From NCBI GenBank assembly GCA_032068765.1, contig DAMBHY010000002.1, forward strand, positions 182,388 through 246,387: a stretch of 64,000 nt of DNA, written 5' to 3'. Shown here piece by piece: positions 1 through 8,272 of this stretch. The notes beneath the pieces were generated by a model. The model was not told where the DNA came from. It was given only the letters and a program-made list of their open reading frames with translations, and did no database searches. Source of the stretch: DAMBHY01 sp032068765. Lineage in GTDB: Bacteria; Bacteroidota; Bacteroidia; Bacteroidales; Dysgonomonadaceae. A program made the translations under genes and the position numbers. Within the stretch, counting starts at the first letter, position 1. Each line of letters starts with the position of its first letter.

Positions 1-750
1 AAAGAGCGTGAAGAAAAACTCGAGATATTTATCCCTAACGGTCCTCGTTTGGGTAACAAAGTGATTGAAGCCAATGGCGTAGCCAAAGCATTTGGCGACA
101 AGTTGTTGTTCGACAATCTGAACTTTATGCTTCCTCCTAATGGTATTGTGGGAATTATCGGACCGAACGGTGCAGGAAAAACTACTTTGTTCCGTTTGAT
201 TCAAGGTATGGAAACTCCTGACAAAGGCAGCTTCGAAATCGGTGAAACAGTGGTTACGGCGTATGTTGACCAGGCGCACGAATCTATCGACCCTGAGAAA
301 ACCGTTTATCAGGTAGTATCGGGTGGTTCTGAATTTATCCGCGTAGGCGGAAAGGAAATCAACAGCCGCGCATATCTTTCACGTTTTAACTTCACAGGTG
401 CCGACCAAGAAAAATTGACCGGTGTGCTTTCAGGTGGGGAGCGTAACCGCCTTCACCTTGCATTGACATTGAAGAGCGAGGCCAACGTGCTGCTTCTCGA
501 TGAGCCGACCAATGATATTGACGTGAACACGCTCCGTGCCCTAGAGGAAGGTTTGGAAAACTTTGCCGGTTGCGCAGTAGTCATTTCCCACGACCGCTGG
601 TTCCTCGACAGAATTTGTACACACATTCTCGCTTTCGAAGGCGATTCTAACGTATTCTATTTCGAAGGTTCGTATAGTGAATACGAAGAAAACAAAAAGA
701 TGCGTATGGGGAATGTTGAGCCAAAAAGGGTACGATACCGTAAATTATGA
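1..750 (+). CDS. ettA: EttA-type ABC-F translation factor, 3' part
   Basis: Only the last 249 codons are present; the reading frame is open to the first base of the window, so the start and the first ATPase domain lie outside. The visible part is the second ABC domain: Walker A GPNGAGKTT near visible residue 55, signature LSGGERNR near 143, Walker B LLLDEPTNDID near 165, and the switch His in VVISHDRW. There is no membrane segment, as expected for ABC-F proteins, which bind the ribosomal E site rather than transport. The tail MGNVEPKRVRYRKL is the usual end of the EttA subfamily (energy-dependent translational throttle A). Assignment to EttA rather than another ABC-F rests on that tail and the overall fit. 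Ends with TGA at 748-750. Confidence 0.9.
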   Translation, partial: KEREEKLEIFIPNGPRLGNKVIEANGVAKAFGDKLLFDNLNFMLPPNGIVGIIGPNGAGKTTLFRLIQGMETPDKGSFEIGETVVTAYVDQAHESIDPEKTVYQVVSGGSEFIRVGGKEINSRAYLSRFNFTGADQEKLTGVLSGGERNRLHLALTLKSEANVLLLDEPTNDIDVNTLRALEEGLENFAGCAVVISHDRWFLDRICTHILAFEGDSNVFYFEGSYSEYEENKKMRMGNVEPKRVRYRKL

Positions 751-875
751 TTGATAAAGAATGGAGATTTCATTATTGGTTACAACTCTTAAAAGAGGGA
801 ATCAATCATCGCCATTCTCATATCAATTCTTAAGACAGCAAAACAACGCTAAAACATTATTCATCATTTATTAAA

Positions 876-2573
876 GTGAAACGCTTTTTCCAAATATTAG
901 TCTTCTTGCCATTCGTCCTTTCACTGCATGCGCAAAACATCAACGTCAGGGGAATGGTTATAGATTCGGTTTACAGAACGCCAGTATCAAATGCGGTGGT
1001 GTCAGTAAACGGAACACGTTATGGCATGCTGACAAATGGAGCGGGAGAGTTCTTTTTAACTATTCCTTCGGAATTGAGGCCTGCAGATGCTCAGGTTACT
1101 GTTTTTTCTGCTCACTACAAATTGCAGACGGCAAAGATTGATGGAAATGATGATTACATTATTGTGTCATTGGTACCGCTGGTGCAAGAGCAAAAAGACC
1201 TTACATTAGGATTACTGCCGAACAAGCCATATATCAAAAAACTAGAAAAGCTGGTGCAGATTGTGGTGGACGACTGGTATCCGCTGGGTGATTCCGCTAC
1301 GCATAAGTTTGATTTTGGAAGAATACAAAACAGCATCATGCTCAATCCGTTGGAGGCATTTCGTGTCAGAGGCGGAGTAGCTTCAACCTCCAATCTTCAT
1401 CCAAATATCTTTACAAAGGGATACGTGGCCTATGGTTTTAAGGATAAGAAATTGAAATACCGGGGCGAACTTGTTTATTCACTTGATCCGAGAATTTATC
1501 ATGATGGAGAATTTCCAAAAAGAAATTTCGGAATGGTCTATGAATATGATTTTTGGGCGTATGGAGAAAAACATGCTCGCGAACTCAATGATGAACTTTT
1601 GCAATCTTACATCCGTTCGAAAGATGGTATTATTTATCGAAGATTTTTTGAAATTAACGCGGATGTGGAAACACCGAAAGGTATGGCTTTTACAGCTTGG
1701 TGGCGACGTTCCACGCTCACACCATCACGACTGACTGATTTTCATCTATTAAGTACCGATACACTTAACAAACCACCAGTTAATCATATCCGGTTTTCAG
1801 AAGCAGGGTTGCGTTTTCGTTATTCCATCGGCGGTGAATCTTATATTCAGAATGGTCGTTCTCGCACCAATACAAGCCTGACAAATCCGGTTGTCTATCT
1901 ATCGCATAGCGTTGGTCTTTGGGACAAAGCATCGGATGAACAGACGCCATTTTTTCAACGTACAGAATTATCGCTGCAAAAGCGGTTTGCTTTTGGAAAA
2001 AAAGGCAGACTAGACGTTGTGGCAGATGCTCAGAAAATATGGGGAACAGTTCCATTCCCGCTTTTAATCTATCCAAATCAACGAATTAAAGGTGTAATTG
2101 AAAACAATGGATTCTACCTGAATCCTGCAATAGAATTCGCCGGAGATGAACAGTATACACTAAGGACTACATTTGTTGGAGATGAGCTGTTTCTCTATAA
2201 AATACCTTTGCTTAATAAATTGTCTGTAAAAGAGTTAGTCTCTTTCAGAATAATGAAAAGTATGCTCAGTAACAAAAATATCCCAACGTTGTATAATCAG
2301 TTGCCGGAATTTCCTTCACAAACATTTATCATGGGGAAAGCCCCTTATATGGAAGCTGCTATTGGACTTACTAACATTTTGGGACTGGCGCGCATCGAAT
2401 ATGTGCACCGCATCAATTATCGCAAAAATCCGGGAGCTATTCTGGGGCGTGTAAGGGTGAATTGTAACGATTTAATTTACGAATTACGAGTTACTATTCG
2501 GGAATTTGACGAGTGTCTTAATTTTATTTTCGCCTTCTCTCTTTTTCATCTTTCAGCCTATTATTCCTCATAA
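876..2573 (+). CDS. Carboxypeptidase-regulatory-like / DUF5686-type envelope protein, short form
   Basis: 565 aa from a GTG start. Residues 1-19 are a signal peptide ending LHAQ. Residues about 21-105 form a carboxypeptidase-D regulatory-like beta-sandwich (NVRGMVIDSVYRTPVSNAVVSV), the usual N-terminal module of TonB-dependent and DUF5686 proteins. The rest is aromatic-rich, barrel-like sequence resembling the C-terminal half of DUF5686 proteins. Those are usually above 800 aa, so this is a shortened version. The last 30 residues (from about GRVRVNC onward) lack the terminal aromatic residue of an outer-membrane strand and look unlike the family, suggesting a damaged 3' end. No function is established; outer-membrane location is inferred. 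A terminator hairpin follows at once. Confidence 0.65.
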   Translation: MKRFFQILVFLPFVLSLHAQNINVRGMVIDSVYRTPVSNAVVSVNGTRYGMLTNGAGEFFLTIPSELRPADAQVTVFSAHYKLQTAKIDGNDDYIIVSLVPLVQEQKDLTLGLLPNKPYIKKLEKLVQIVVDDWYPLGDSATHKFDFGRIQNSIMLNPLEAFRVRGGVASTSNLHPNIFTKGYVAYGFKDKKLKYRGELVYSLDPRIYHDGEFPKRNFGMVYEYDFWAYGEKHARELNDELLQSYIRSKDGIIYRRFFEINADVETPKGMAFTAWWRRSTLTPSRLTDFHLLSTDTLNKPPVNHIRFSEAGLRFRYSIGGESYIQNGRSRTNTSLTNPVVYLSHSVGLWDKASDEQTPFFQRTELSLQKRFAFGKKGRLDVVADAQKIWGTVPFPLLIYPNQRIKGVIENNGFYLNPAIEFAGDEQYTLRTTFVGDELFLYKIPLLNKLSVKELVSFRIMKSMLSNKNIPTLYNQLPEFPSQTFIMGKAPYMEAAIGLTNILGLARIEYVHRINYRKNPGAILGRVRVNCNDLIYELRVTIREFDECLNFIFAFSLFHLSAYYSS

Positions 2574-2575
2574 TT

Positions 2576-2611
2576 AAAAGCGTTCGACAAAATGTTTTGC
2601 CGAACGCTTTT
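2576..2611. terminator. Bidirectional hairpin terminator
   Basis: An 11-bp stem AAAAGCGTTCG / CGAACGCTTTT is extended inward by CAAAA/TTTTG with one mismatch. It lies between the convergent DUF5686-type gene and the small lipoprotein gene and can serve both, with T-rich sequence on either side. Confidence 0.85.
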
Positions 2612-2635
2612 CTTTTGAATAATATAAAAAGTGTT

Positions 2636-2800
2636 CTATTTTTTTCCGCCTTTTCCAAAAAGACTGATCAAAAGCCATACTACCAAAATTACTCCAATGA
2701 TTCCGAACCACACACCGGCTTTAAAAATACCGCCAACTGCTTCGCATGAAGTAAATAAAATTGCAAATAAAGAAAGAAATAAAACGTGATAAGATTTCAT
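2636..2800 (-). CDS. Small lipoprotein with one membrane helix (54 aa)
   Basis: A 54-codon reading frame on the minus strand, ATG at 2800-2798 and TAG at 2638-2636. It starts with a short charged end and a hydrophobic stretch ending in the lipobox FTSC at residues 16-19, so Cys19 would be lipidated. This is followed by EAVGGIFKAG and a strong hydrophobic helix of about 17 residues (VWFGIIGVILVVWLLI), ending GKGGKK. This arrangement (TSCE-xxGGIFKAG-W-helix-GGxK) recurs in short Bacteroidota proteins, which databases sometimes label 'phosphatidate cytidylyltransferase'; nothing here supports that enzyme name. The function is unknown. A terminator lies just downstream. Confidence that it is a real gene comes from the coherent lipobox plus helix and the well-placed terminator. 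Confidence 0.75.
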   Translation of the reverse strand: MKSYHVLFLSLFAILFTSCEAVGGIFKAGVWFGIIGVILVVWLLISLFGKGGKK

Positions 2801-2899
2801 ATTTGTTTGTTTTAATATTGTTGTAATATTAACATATCTTTCACATAAATTGTTTTCGCCATTTTTTCAAAACCTTTTGAATCTAATAATTCTGTATAA

Positions 2900-3472
2900 T
2901 TAAGCATCTAGCCAGTTTATTATCATTTCTGCGCCATCTTTTGTAATAATAGATTCCGGATGGAATTGAACACCTCGGATAGGGAGAGTTTTATGACTAA
3001 CAGCCATTATCTGATTTTCTGTATCTTTTGCCGTAATTATTAGGCTGTCAGGAAGTGTTTTTTCATCTAACAACCAAGAGTGATAATGTCCGATTTCCGC
3101 ATTGTGGGGGATATTCTTAAAGATTTGTTCGGTTTTGTCAGTTATTACCAGATGCCCCGTATGCCCGTGAAGCGGATGAGAAAGCTGCAATAATTTTCCA
3201 CCAAAATATTCTCCTATAGCTTGCAATCCCAAACACACGCCGAGAATAGCGTGGCTTTTGTGTGTTTTATCAATTAACTTCATCAAATTAGGGAATTCCC
3301 CAGGTAAACCAGGACCGGGTGATAACAGTACATGAGAATAGGATGGGAGCGTGGAGAAATCAATTTTATCAACCTGCACAATATCAAAAATGCAATGTTC
3401 GCATTCACGTAGAAGTTGCACCAAATTATATACAAATGAGTCGTGGCAATTCACCACCAAAACATTTTTCAT
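2900..3472 (-). CDS. pabA: Aminodeoxychorismate synthase glutamine amidotransferase subunit
   Basis: 190 aa, a complete class I glutamine amidotransferase: nucleophile Cys80 in GVCLGLQ, catalytic His171 and Glu173 in QFHPES, and the oxyanion region SPGPGLP near residue 51. It supplies ammonia from glutamine to the synthase subunit that makes 4-amino-4-deoxychorismate for folate. By sequence alone PabA and TrpG are hard to separate. The divergent neighbours encode the matching synthase and lyase for p-aminobenzoate, which favours PabA. The promoter element TACTTTTG lies on the minus strand 27 bases upstream, back to back with the pabB promoter, so the two units share a 68-base control region. 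Confidence 0.88.
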   Translation of the reverse strand: MKNVLVVNCHDSFVYNLVQLLRECEHCIFDIVQVDKIDFSTLPSYSHVLLSPGPGLPGEFPNLMKLIDKTHKSHAILGVCLGLQAIGEYFGGKLLQLSHPLHGHTGHLVITDKTEQIFKNIPHNAEIGHYHSWLLDEKTLPDSLIITAKDTENQIMAVSHKTLPIRGVQFHPESIITKDGAEMIINWLDA

Positions 3473-3498
3473 TTCACTTTGTGTCTTTTTTATGTCAG

Positions 3499-3506
3499 CA
3501 AAAGTA
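3499..3506 (-). promoter_or_regulatory. -7 promoter element of pabA
   Basis: TACTTTTG on the minus strand matches the Bacteroidota consensus TAnnTTTG, 27 bases before the pabA start. No clear -33 TTTG at the usual 19-21 base distance was seen. Confidence 0.7.
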
Positions 3507-3527
3507 CGAAAAACGCCCCAAATCCAC

Positions 3528-3535
3528 TACTTTTG
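3528..3535 (+). promoter_or_regulatory. -7 promoter element of pabB
   Basis: TACTTTTG on the plus strand, the same octamer as the pabA element on the other strand. It ends only 5 bases before the ATG at 3541, so transcription would begin at about the start codon. This implies either a leaderless message or use of the next in-frame ATG at 3574. Confidence 0.7.
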
Positions 3536-3540
3536 CATGT

Positions 3541-4515
3541 ATGTTTGAGCGAAGTTCTGCAGTAAAAAATAAGATGAATACCGCAGGCAGACAAAGAGAA
3601 CCATTCTTGTTTGCAGTTGATTTTGAAATGGAGCAAGGTTTTTTTATATCTCGTCCATTGGAGCAAAACAAAGTGCTTTTTGATTTTAATGGTATAGGAA
3701 ATTGTGCGTCCATTGAGTATAATATTCCCGATTATAAATTTGATGTATGCCCTCAAACATCACAAGAATATGCAGAGCGTTTCCAACGTGTACAGGCTGG
3801 CTTGTTGCGAGGTGATTCTTTTTTGACCAATCTCACAGTTAGAACACCGATAGAAACATCATTGTCAATGCGGGAAATTTTCGATTATAGCCATGCTTTG
3901 TATCGGTTGTATGTGCCGGAAAAATTCGTCTGTTTTTCTCCCGAAAAATTTGTACAGATAAAGAATTACAGCATTTTTTCTTATCCAATGAAGGGAACTA
4001 TTAGCGCATCTGTACCCGATTGTGAGCGAGTTATTTTAGAAGATTACAAAGAAAAATCGGAACATAACACCATTGTAGATTTGATTAGGAATGATTTGAA
4101 TCGCGTAGCGACGAAAGTAAAAGTCAACCGTTTTCGTTACATTGATGTGCTGCACACAACTTCAGGTGATGTACTTCAGGTAAGTTCCGAAATAGAAGGC
4201 AGACTGGCGGAAAATTTTCGGGACAATCTGGGTGATTTAATGTTTGATTTGCTGCCTGCTGGGTCTGTTTCCGGAGCGCCAAAAGGTGCAACAATTCAAA
4301 TCATCCGCGAAGCAGAAAAACAACCTCGTGGATATTATACAGGTGTTGCGGGATATTTCGATGGGAAGGATATGGATACCTGTGTGCTGATTCGTTTTAT
4401 AGAGCAAGGAGACGATGAAAAACTATATTTCAGAAGCGGTGGCGGTATCACTGTGAATAGCGATTGTGATAGTGAATACGAAGAAGTCCTCCAAAAAATT
4501 TATCTTCCTTTTTAA
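3541..4515 (+). CDS. pabB: Aminodeoxychorismate synthase component I
   Basis: 324 aa from the ATG at 3541. The open frame extends upstream to 3319, but that part runs antisense to pabA and over the promoter, so it is not coding. The protein is a chorismate-utilising enzyme of the short PabB type: PFLFAVDFEMEQ near the N-terminus, DLIRNDLNRVATKV, the active-site loop LLPAGSVSGAPKGAT, and GYYTGVAGYFDGKDMDTCVLIRF near the C-terminus, ending KIYLPF like its Bacteroides relatives. It aminates chorismate to 4-amino-4-deoxychorismate with ammonia from PabA. ATG 3574 is an alternative start (see promoter). The lyase gene follows 11 bases later, so the two are probably co-transcribed. Confidence 0.9.
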   Translation: MFERSSAVKNKMNTAGRQREPFLFAVDFEMEQGFFISRPLEQNKVLFDFNGIGNCASIEYNIPDYKFDVCPQTSQEYAERFQRVQAGLLRGDSFLTNLTVRTPIETSLSMREIFDYSHALYRLYVPEKFVCFSPEKFVQIKNYSIFSYPMKGTISASVPDCERVILEDYKEKSEHNTIVDLIRNDLNRVATKVKVNRFRYIDVLHTTSGDVLQVSSEIEGRLAENFRDNLGDLMFDLLPAGSVSGAPKGATIQIIREAEKQPRGYYTGVAGYFDGKDMDTCVLIRFIEQGDDEKLYFRSGGGITVNSDCDSEYEEVLQKIYLPF

Positions 4516-4526
4516 TAGATTAAGAA

Positions 4527-5117
4527 ATGTTCTTAGAGACAGTTTGTATTGATAATGGTGTGGTAAAAAATGAAATGTATCATCGAAAAAGGATGCAAGA
4601 AACATTGCGTGCGCATGGATATTCAGTGCCCGAATTTCCCGATATATTATCCCTAATCCCTCAAAAAATGCTGTCGGAGAAGATAAAATGTTCCATCATA
4701 TACAGCGACACTATTAAAAATATAATTTTTAAAAAATATATTTCTCGGGTAATTAATTCGTTGAAAGTCGTTAACGCAGATAATTTAAATTATACTTACA
4801 AATATAGCGACCGTACTTATCTGGAAAGTTATCTGCAATATCGATATGATTGCGACGAAATTCTTTTCGTGCAAGGAGGTAGAATTACAGATACCACTTA
4901 TAGTAATGTAGTTTTTGAAAAAGAAGGCATTTTTTATACTCCTGATACTTATCTGCTGAATGGAACTAAACGGCAACAATTGATCGTAAACGGATTAATT
5001 AAGGAAATTCCTATTCTATTAACTGATATCTATAATTTTGAAAAGATCTATTTGATAAATGCGATGCTTGATATAGATGATCATATTTGTTTGCCCAGCA
5101 ACAATATTCTTTTGTAA
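4527..5117 (+). CDS. pabC: Aminodeoxychorismate lyase (class IV aminotransferase fold)
   Basis: 196 aa. A small fold-type IV PLP protein: the motif KYSDRTYLE holds the likely PLP Lys near residue 92, followed by the substrate and cofactor segments CDEILFVQGGRITDTTYSNVVF and TPDTYLLNGTKRQ. Its position 11 bases behind pabB argues that it removes pyruvate from aminodeoxychorismate to give p-aminobenzoate, completing the pabABC set. It is shorter than enterobacterial PabC (about 270 aa) but typical for the compact Bacteroidota version, which starts directly with FLETVCIDNG. A branched-chain aminotransferase role is less likely given length and context. Confidence 0.82.
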   Translation: MFLETVCIDNGVVKNEMYHRKRMQETLRAHGYSVPEFPDILSLIPQKMLSEKIKCSIIYSDTIKNIIFKKYISRVINSLKVVNADNLNYTYKYSDRTYLESYLQYRYDCDEILFVQGGRITDTTYSNVVFEKEGIFYTPDTYLLNGTKRQQLIVNGLIKEIPILLTDIYNFEKIYLINAMLDIDDHICLPSNNILL

Positions 5118-5201
5118 ATTTTATAAGAAAATTTAAGTATCCAGGTCTTTAATTTCCTGTAAATGCATTCCGTGTATTTCTACGTAAAACGCTTTTTTTG
5201 T

Positions 5202-5209
5202 TACCTTTG
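5202..5209 (+). promoter_or_regulatory. -7 promoter element of tsaD
   Basis: TACCTTTG matches TAnnTTTG and sits 26 bases before the tsaD ATG. Confidence 0.7.
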
Positions 5210-5235
5210 TATTTTATGTCTATATAATAAAATTC

Positions 5236-6252
5236 ATGGCAGTAATCCTCGGTATTGAATCTTCTTGTGACGATACTTCAGCGGCAATTATCCGTGACGG
5301 TGTCATTCTTTCCAACGTAATTTCCAGTCAGGCAGTGCACGAGCGATATGGCGGCGTGGTGCCCGAACTAGCATCGCGTGCACATCAGCAAAATATCATT
5401 CCTGTGGTACACGATGCACTAAAACAAGCGGGAATTGATAAGAACGAACTGTCAGCAATTGCTTTCACACGCGGACCGGGACTATTGGGTTCGTTGCTGG
5501 TTGGAACATCTTTCGCAAAAGGATTTTCTTCAGCACTGAATATTCCGATGATGGATGTAAATCACTTGCAGGCGCATGTGTTGGCGCATTTTATCAAAGA
5601 GAATGAGAATGATAATGACCAGCCAGAATTTCCATTTCTTTGTTTGTTGGTTTCGGGAGGAAATTCGCAGATTATTCTTGTTAAATCTTATAACAAGATG
5701 GAAATCATTGGGCAAACCATAGATGATGCTGCCGGTGAGGCTTTTGACAAATGTGCAAAAGTGATGGGACTCGGTTATCCCGGGGGACCGGTGGTTGACA
5801 AACTTGCAAAGCAAGGAAACGCTAAGCGTTTTGCATTTAGCAAGCCGCGCGTTGAAGGTTATGATTATAGCTTTAGCGGATTGAAAACATCATTTCTTTA
5901 TTTTCTTCGTGATGAGTTGAAAAAAGATGCCGAATTCATTGACAAAAACAAGGAAGATTTGTGTGCTTCGCTGCAAAAGACCATCATTGATATCTTGATG
6001 GATAAATTGTTGAAAGCTGCAAAAGATTTGAACATCAAGGAAGTAGCTGTAGCCGGAGGTGTGTCAGCTAACTCGGGACTTCGCAAAGCATTCGAAGAGT
6101 ATAGTCAAAAATATGGATGGAAAATTCATATTCCCAAATTCTCGTACACAACCGACAATGCCGCCATGATTGCCATAACGGGATATTTTAAGTACCTTGA
6201 TGGCGAGTTTTGTGCACATGATGCTGCACCTTACGCGCGGGTGTCAATATAA
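5236..6252 (+). CDS. tsaD: tRNA threonylcarbamoyladenosine transferase TsaD
   Basis: 338 aa, the full length for TsaD. It starts with the family signature ILGIESSCDDTSAAI. It holds metal-binding histidines in VNHLQAHVLAH, the ASKHA phosphate loops LLVSGGNSQ and VAGGVSANSGLR, and GGPVVDKLAKQG. With TsaB, TsaC and TsaE it transfers threonylcarbamoyl to A37 of tRNAs reading ANN codons; it acts in the cytoplasm and is essential in most bacteria. It has its own TAnnTTTG promoter. No partner subunit is encoded nearby, which is usual in this phylum. Confidence 0.95.
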   Translation: MAVILGIESSCDDTSAAIIRDGVILSNVISSQAVHERYGGVVPELASRAHQQNIIPVVHDALKQAGIDKNELSAIAFTRGPGLLGSLLVGTSFAKGFSSALNIPMMDVNHLQAHVLAHFIKENENDNDQPEFPFLCLLVSGGNSQIILVKSYNKMEIIGQTIDDAAGEAFDKCAKVMGLGYPGGPVVDKLAKQGNAKRFAFSKPRVEGYDYSFSGLKTSFLYFLRDELKKDAEFIDKNKEDLCASLQKTIIDILMDKLLKAAKDLNIKEVAVAGGVSANSGLRKAFEEYSQKYGWKIHIPKFSYTTDNAAMIAITGYFKYLDGEFCAHDAAPYARVSI

Positions 6253-6267
6253 ATTTTATAAAAGATT

Positions 6268-6523
6268 CCGGCAAAAATTAAAGTTCAAGGTACAGATGTT
6301 ACTATTCTTAAAACAAATGAGGGATTAAAATCTTGAATTAAAAGAAAATCTTCGCGATTATGCCGGCAACAAACTGATTTGTTTGTCGAATATGGAAAAT
6401 ATTAACGTGGTGCTTATCAATGATAATTTTTCTCAAAAATAACACATTATAAAATCAAATAAAATTACCATTCAGCAAATGATAGTGCTGAGTGATGTAG
6501 TACAACGAAAATTAGTGAAATAA
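6268..6523 (+). pseudogene. Decayed KilA-N domain gene
   Basis: Three stretches read like pieces of a KilA-N domain protein, a phage-type DNA-binding family often carried singly in Bacteroidota. The first, KIKVQGTDVTILKTNEG (about 6274-6324), is the usual N-terminal strand pair and ends at a TGA at once. The second, in another frame, reads NLRDYAGNKLICLSNMENIN (from 6335) and resembles the C-terminal region, stopping at 6440-6442. The third, in frame with the second, reads ITIQQMIVLSDVVQRKLVK and ends at 6521-6523. The DNA-binding core between pieces one and two is missing. The whole is about 250 bases against roughly 800 for an intact gene, so it is a deletion remnant and is not translated as a unit. 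Confidence 0.6.
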
Positions 6524-6541
6524 AAATATCAAACTTTATAT

Positions 6542-8245
6542 ATGAACGGACAACAAAATCCCAGCGTTGAGGAACCAAAAAAATCCCTCAACTTTATAGA
6601 ACAGATTGTTGAAAAAGATTTAAGAGAAGGAAAAAACGGCGGACGCATACAAACGCGTTTCCCACCAGAACCAAATGGTTATCTGCATATTGGACACGCA
6701 AAAGCCATTTGTCTGGATTTCGGGATTGCCGAAAAGTACAATGGCGTTTGTAACCTTCGGTTTGATGATACAAATCCCGTGAAGGAAGACGTTGAGTATG
6801 TAGATTCCATTATGGAAGATATAAAGTGGCTCGGTTTTCAGTGGGGAGATGTGTATTATGCTTCCGATTATTTCCAGCAGCTTTGGGATTTTGCCGTGCA
6901 ACTTATCAAAGAAGGTAAGGCGTATGTAGACGAGCAAACAGCAGAACAAATTGCTCAGCAAAAAGGAACGCCTACAATTGCCGGAACGCCGAGTCCATAT
7001 CGTGACAGACCAATAGAGGAATCACTGGAATTATTCGAGAAGATGAACAGCGGTGAGGTTCCTGAAGGAAAAATGGTTTTGCGAGCAAAAATAGATATGG
7101 CTTCCAGCAATATGCACTTTCGTGACCCGATAATGTATCGTGTTATACAAATTCCTCATCATCGCACAGGTAATACATGGAATGCTTACCCGATGTATGA
7201 TTTTGCTCACGGTGAATCAGATTATTTCGAAGGAGTAACTCATTCATTGTGTACGCTCGAATTTGTAGTCCACCGTCCGTTATACGACTGGTTTATAGAC
7301 CAATTGAAAGATTCAGATTATCGTCCAAATCAATATGAATTCAACAGATTGAACATGACTTACACCATGATGAGTAAACGCAAGTTGCTCCAATTGGTAC
7401 AAGATAAATTGGTGAATGGATGGGACGATCCGCGTATGCCAACTATCTCAGGATTGCGCAGAAGAGGCTATACTCCAGAATCTATCCGTAATTTCATTGA
7501 TAATATAGGTTATACGAAATACGATGGAATGATTGATGTTTCCCTTTTGGAATATAGCATCCGCGAAGATTTGAATAAGAAAGCTATTCGCGTTTCAGGT
7601 GTTATTGACCCAATAAAACTCATTCTTTCAAATTACCCTGAAGGACAAACTGAAATGGTTACTGCCATTAACAATCCAGAGGACGAATCGATGGGTACTC
7701 GTGAAGTATTGTTTGGTCGTGAATTGTGGATTGAGCGTGACGACTTTATGGAAGACGCTCCCAAAAAGTATTTCCGCCTTACTCCTGGCAATGAAGTGCG
7801 CCTAAAAAATGCGTACATCGCAAAATGTACAGGGTGCAAGAAAGATGAAAACGGAAACGTTACAGAAGTTTATGCCGAATACGATCCGCAAACTAAAAGT
7901 GGTATGCCTGAGGCAAATCGTAAGGTAAAAGGGACAATACACTGGGTAGCTGTAGAAGATGCTGTGGATGCTGAAGTTAGATTATACGACCGACTTTTTA
8001 TGGTAGAAAATCCTGCTGAAGAAAAAGATCAGGATTTCCGAGATTTATTGAATCCCGACTCATTGATTGTAAAACAGAATTGCAAGGTAGAATCTTATTT
8101 AAAAAATGCAAAGCCTTTAGATAGTTTCCAGTTTCAACGCATAGGATATTTCAATGTAGATTTGGATAGTACGTCTGAGCGTTTGATTTTCAACCGTACG
8201 GTCGCACTTAAAGATTCCTGGAAAAAGCAAAACGACAAGTCTTAA
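6542..8245 (+). CDS. glnS: Glutaminyl-tRNA synthetase
   Basis: 567 aa class I synthetase. The N-terminal Rossmann fold holds the HIGH motif (PEPNGYLHIGHAK, near residue 40) and the KMSKS-type loop MMSKRKL near residue 278; between them is the acceptor-end binding part with DFAHGESDYFEGVTHSLCTLEF. The C-terminal beta-barrel anticodon-binding domain (from about 345) includes DRLFMVENP and FQFQRIGYFNVD. The pattern GVTHSLCTLEF and the full-length double barrel mark GlnRS rather than GluRS. It charges tRNA-Gln directly, so this organism need not use the transamidation route for glutamine. A TPR gene follows after 27 bases. Confidence 0.95.
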   Translation: MNGQQNPSVEEPKKSLNFIEQIVEKDLREGKNGGRIQTRFPPEPNGYLHIGHAKAICLDFGIAEKYNGVCNLRFDDTNPVKEDVEYVDSIMEDIKWLGFQWGDVYYASDYFQQLWDFAVQLIKEGKAYVDEQTAEQIAQQKGTPTIAGTPSPYRDRPIEESLELFEKMNSGEVPEGKMVLRAKIDMASSNMHFRDPIMYRVIQIPHHRTGNTWNAYPMYDFAHGESDYFEGVTHSLCTLEFVVHRPLYDWFIDQLKDSDYRPNQYEFNRLNMTYTMMSKRKLLQLVQDKLVNGWDDPRMPTISGLRRRGYTPESIRNFIDNIGYTKYDGMIDVSLLEYSIREDLNKKAIRVSGVIDPIKLILSNYPEGQTEMVTAINNPEDESMGTREVLFGRELWIERDDFMEDAPKKYFRLTPGNEVRLKNAYIAKCTGCKKDENGNVTEVYAEYDPQTKSGMPEANRKVKGTIHWVAVEDAVDAEVRLYDRLFMVENPAEEKDQDFRDLLNPDSLIVKQNCKVESYLKNAKPLDSFQFQRIGYFNVDLDSTSERLIFNRTVALKDSWKKQNDKS

Positions 8246-8272
8246 TACTTTCTCACCCGAAAATATAATGCG

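Noticed and set aside
3319..3540. N-terminal extension of pabB
   Set aside because: It is antisense to the pabA start and covers both promoters; the protein family starts at or just after 3541.
5898..6086. Minus-strand frames inside tsaD, glnS, carB and other large genes
   Set aside because: They mirror the codons of well-recognised plus-strand genes and show no domain of their own.
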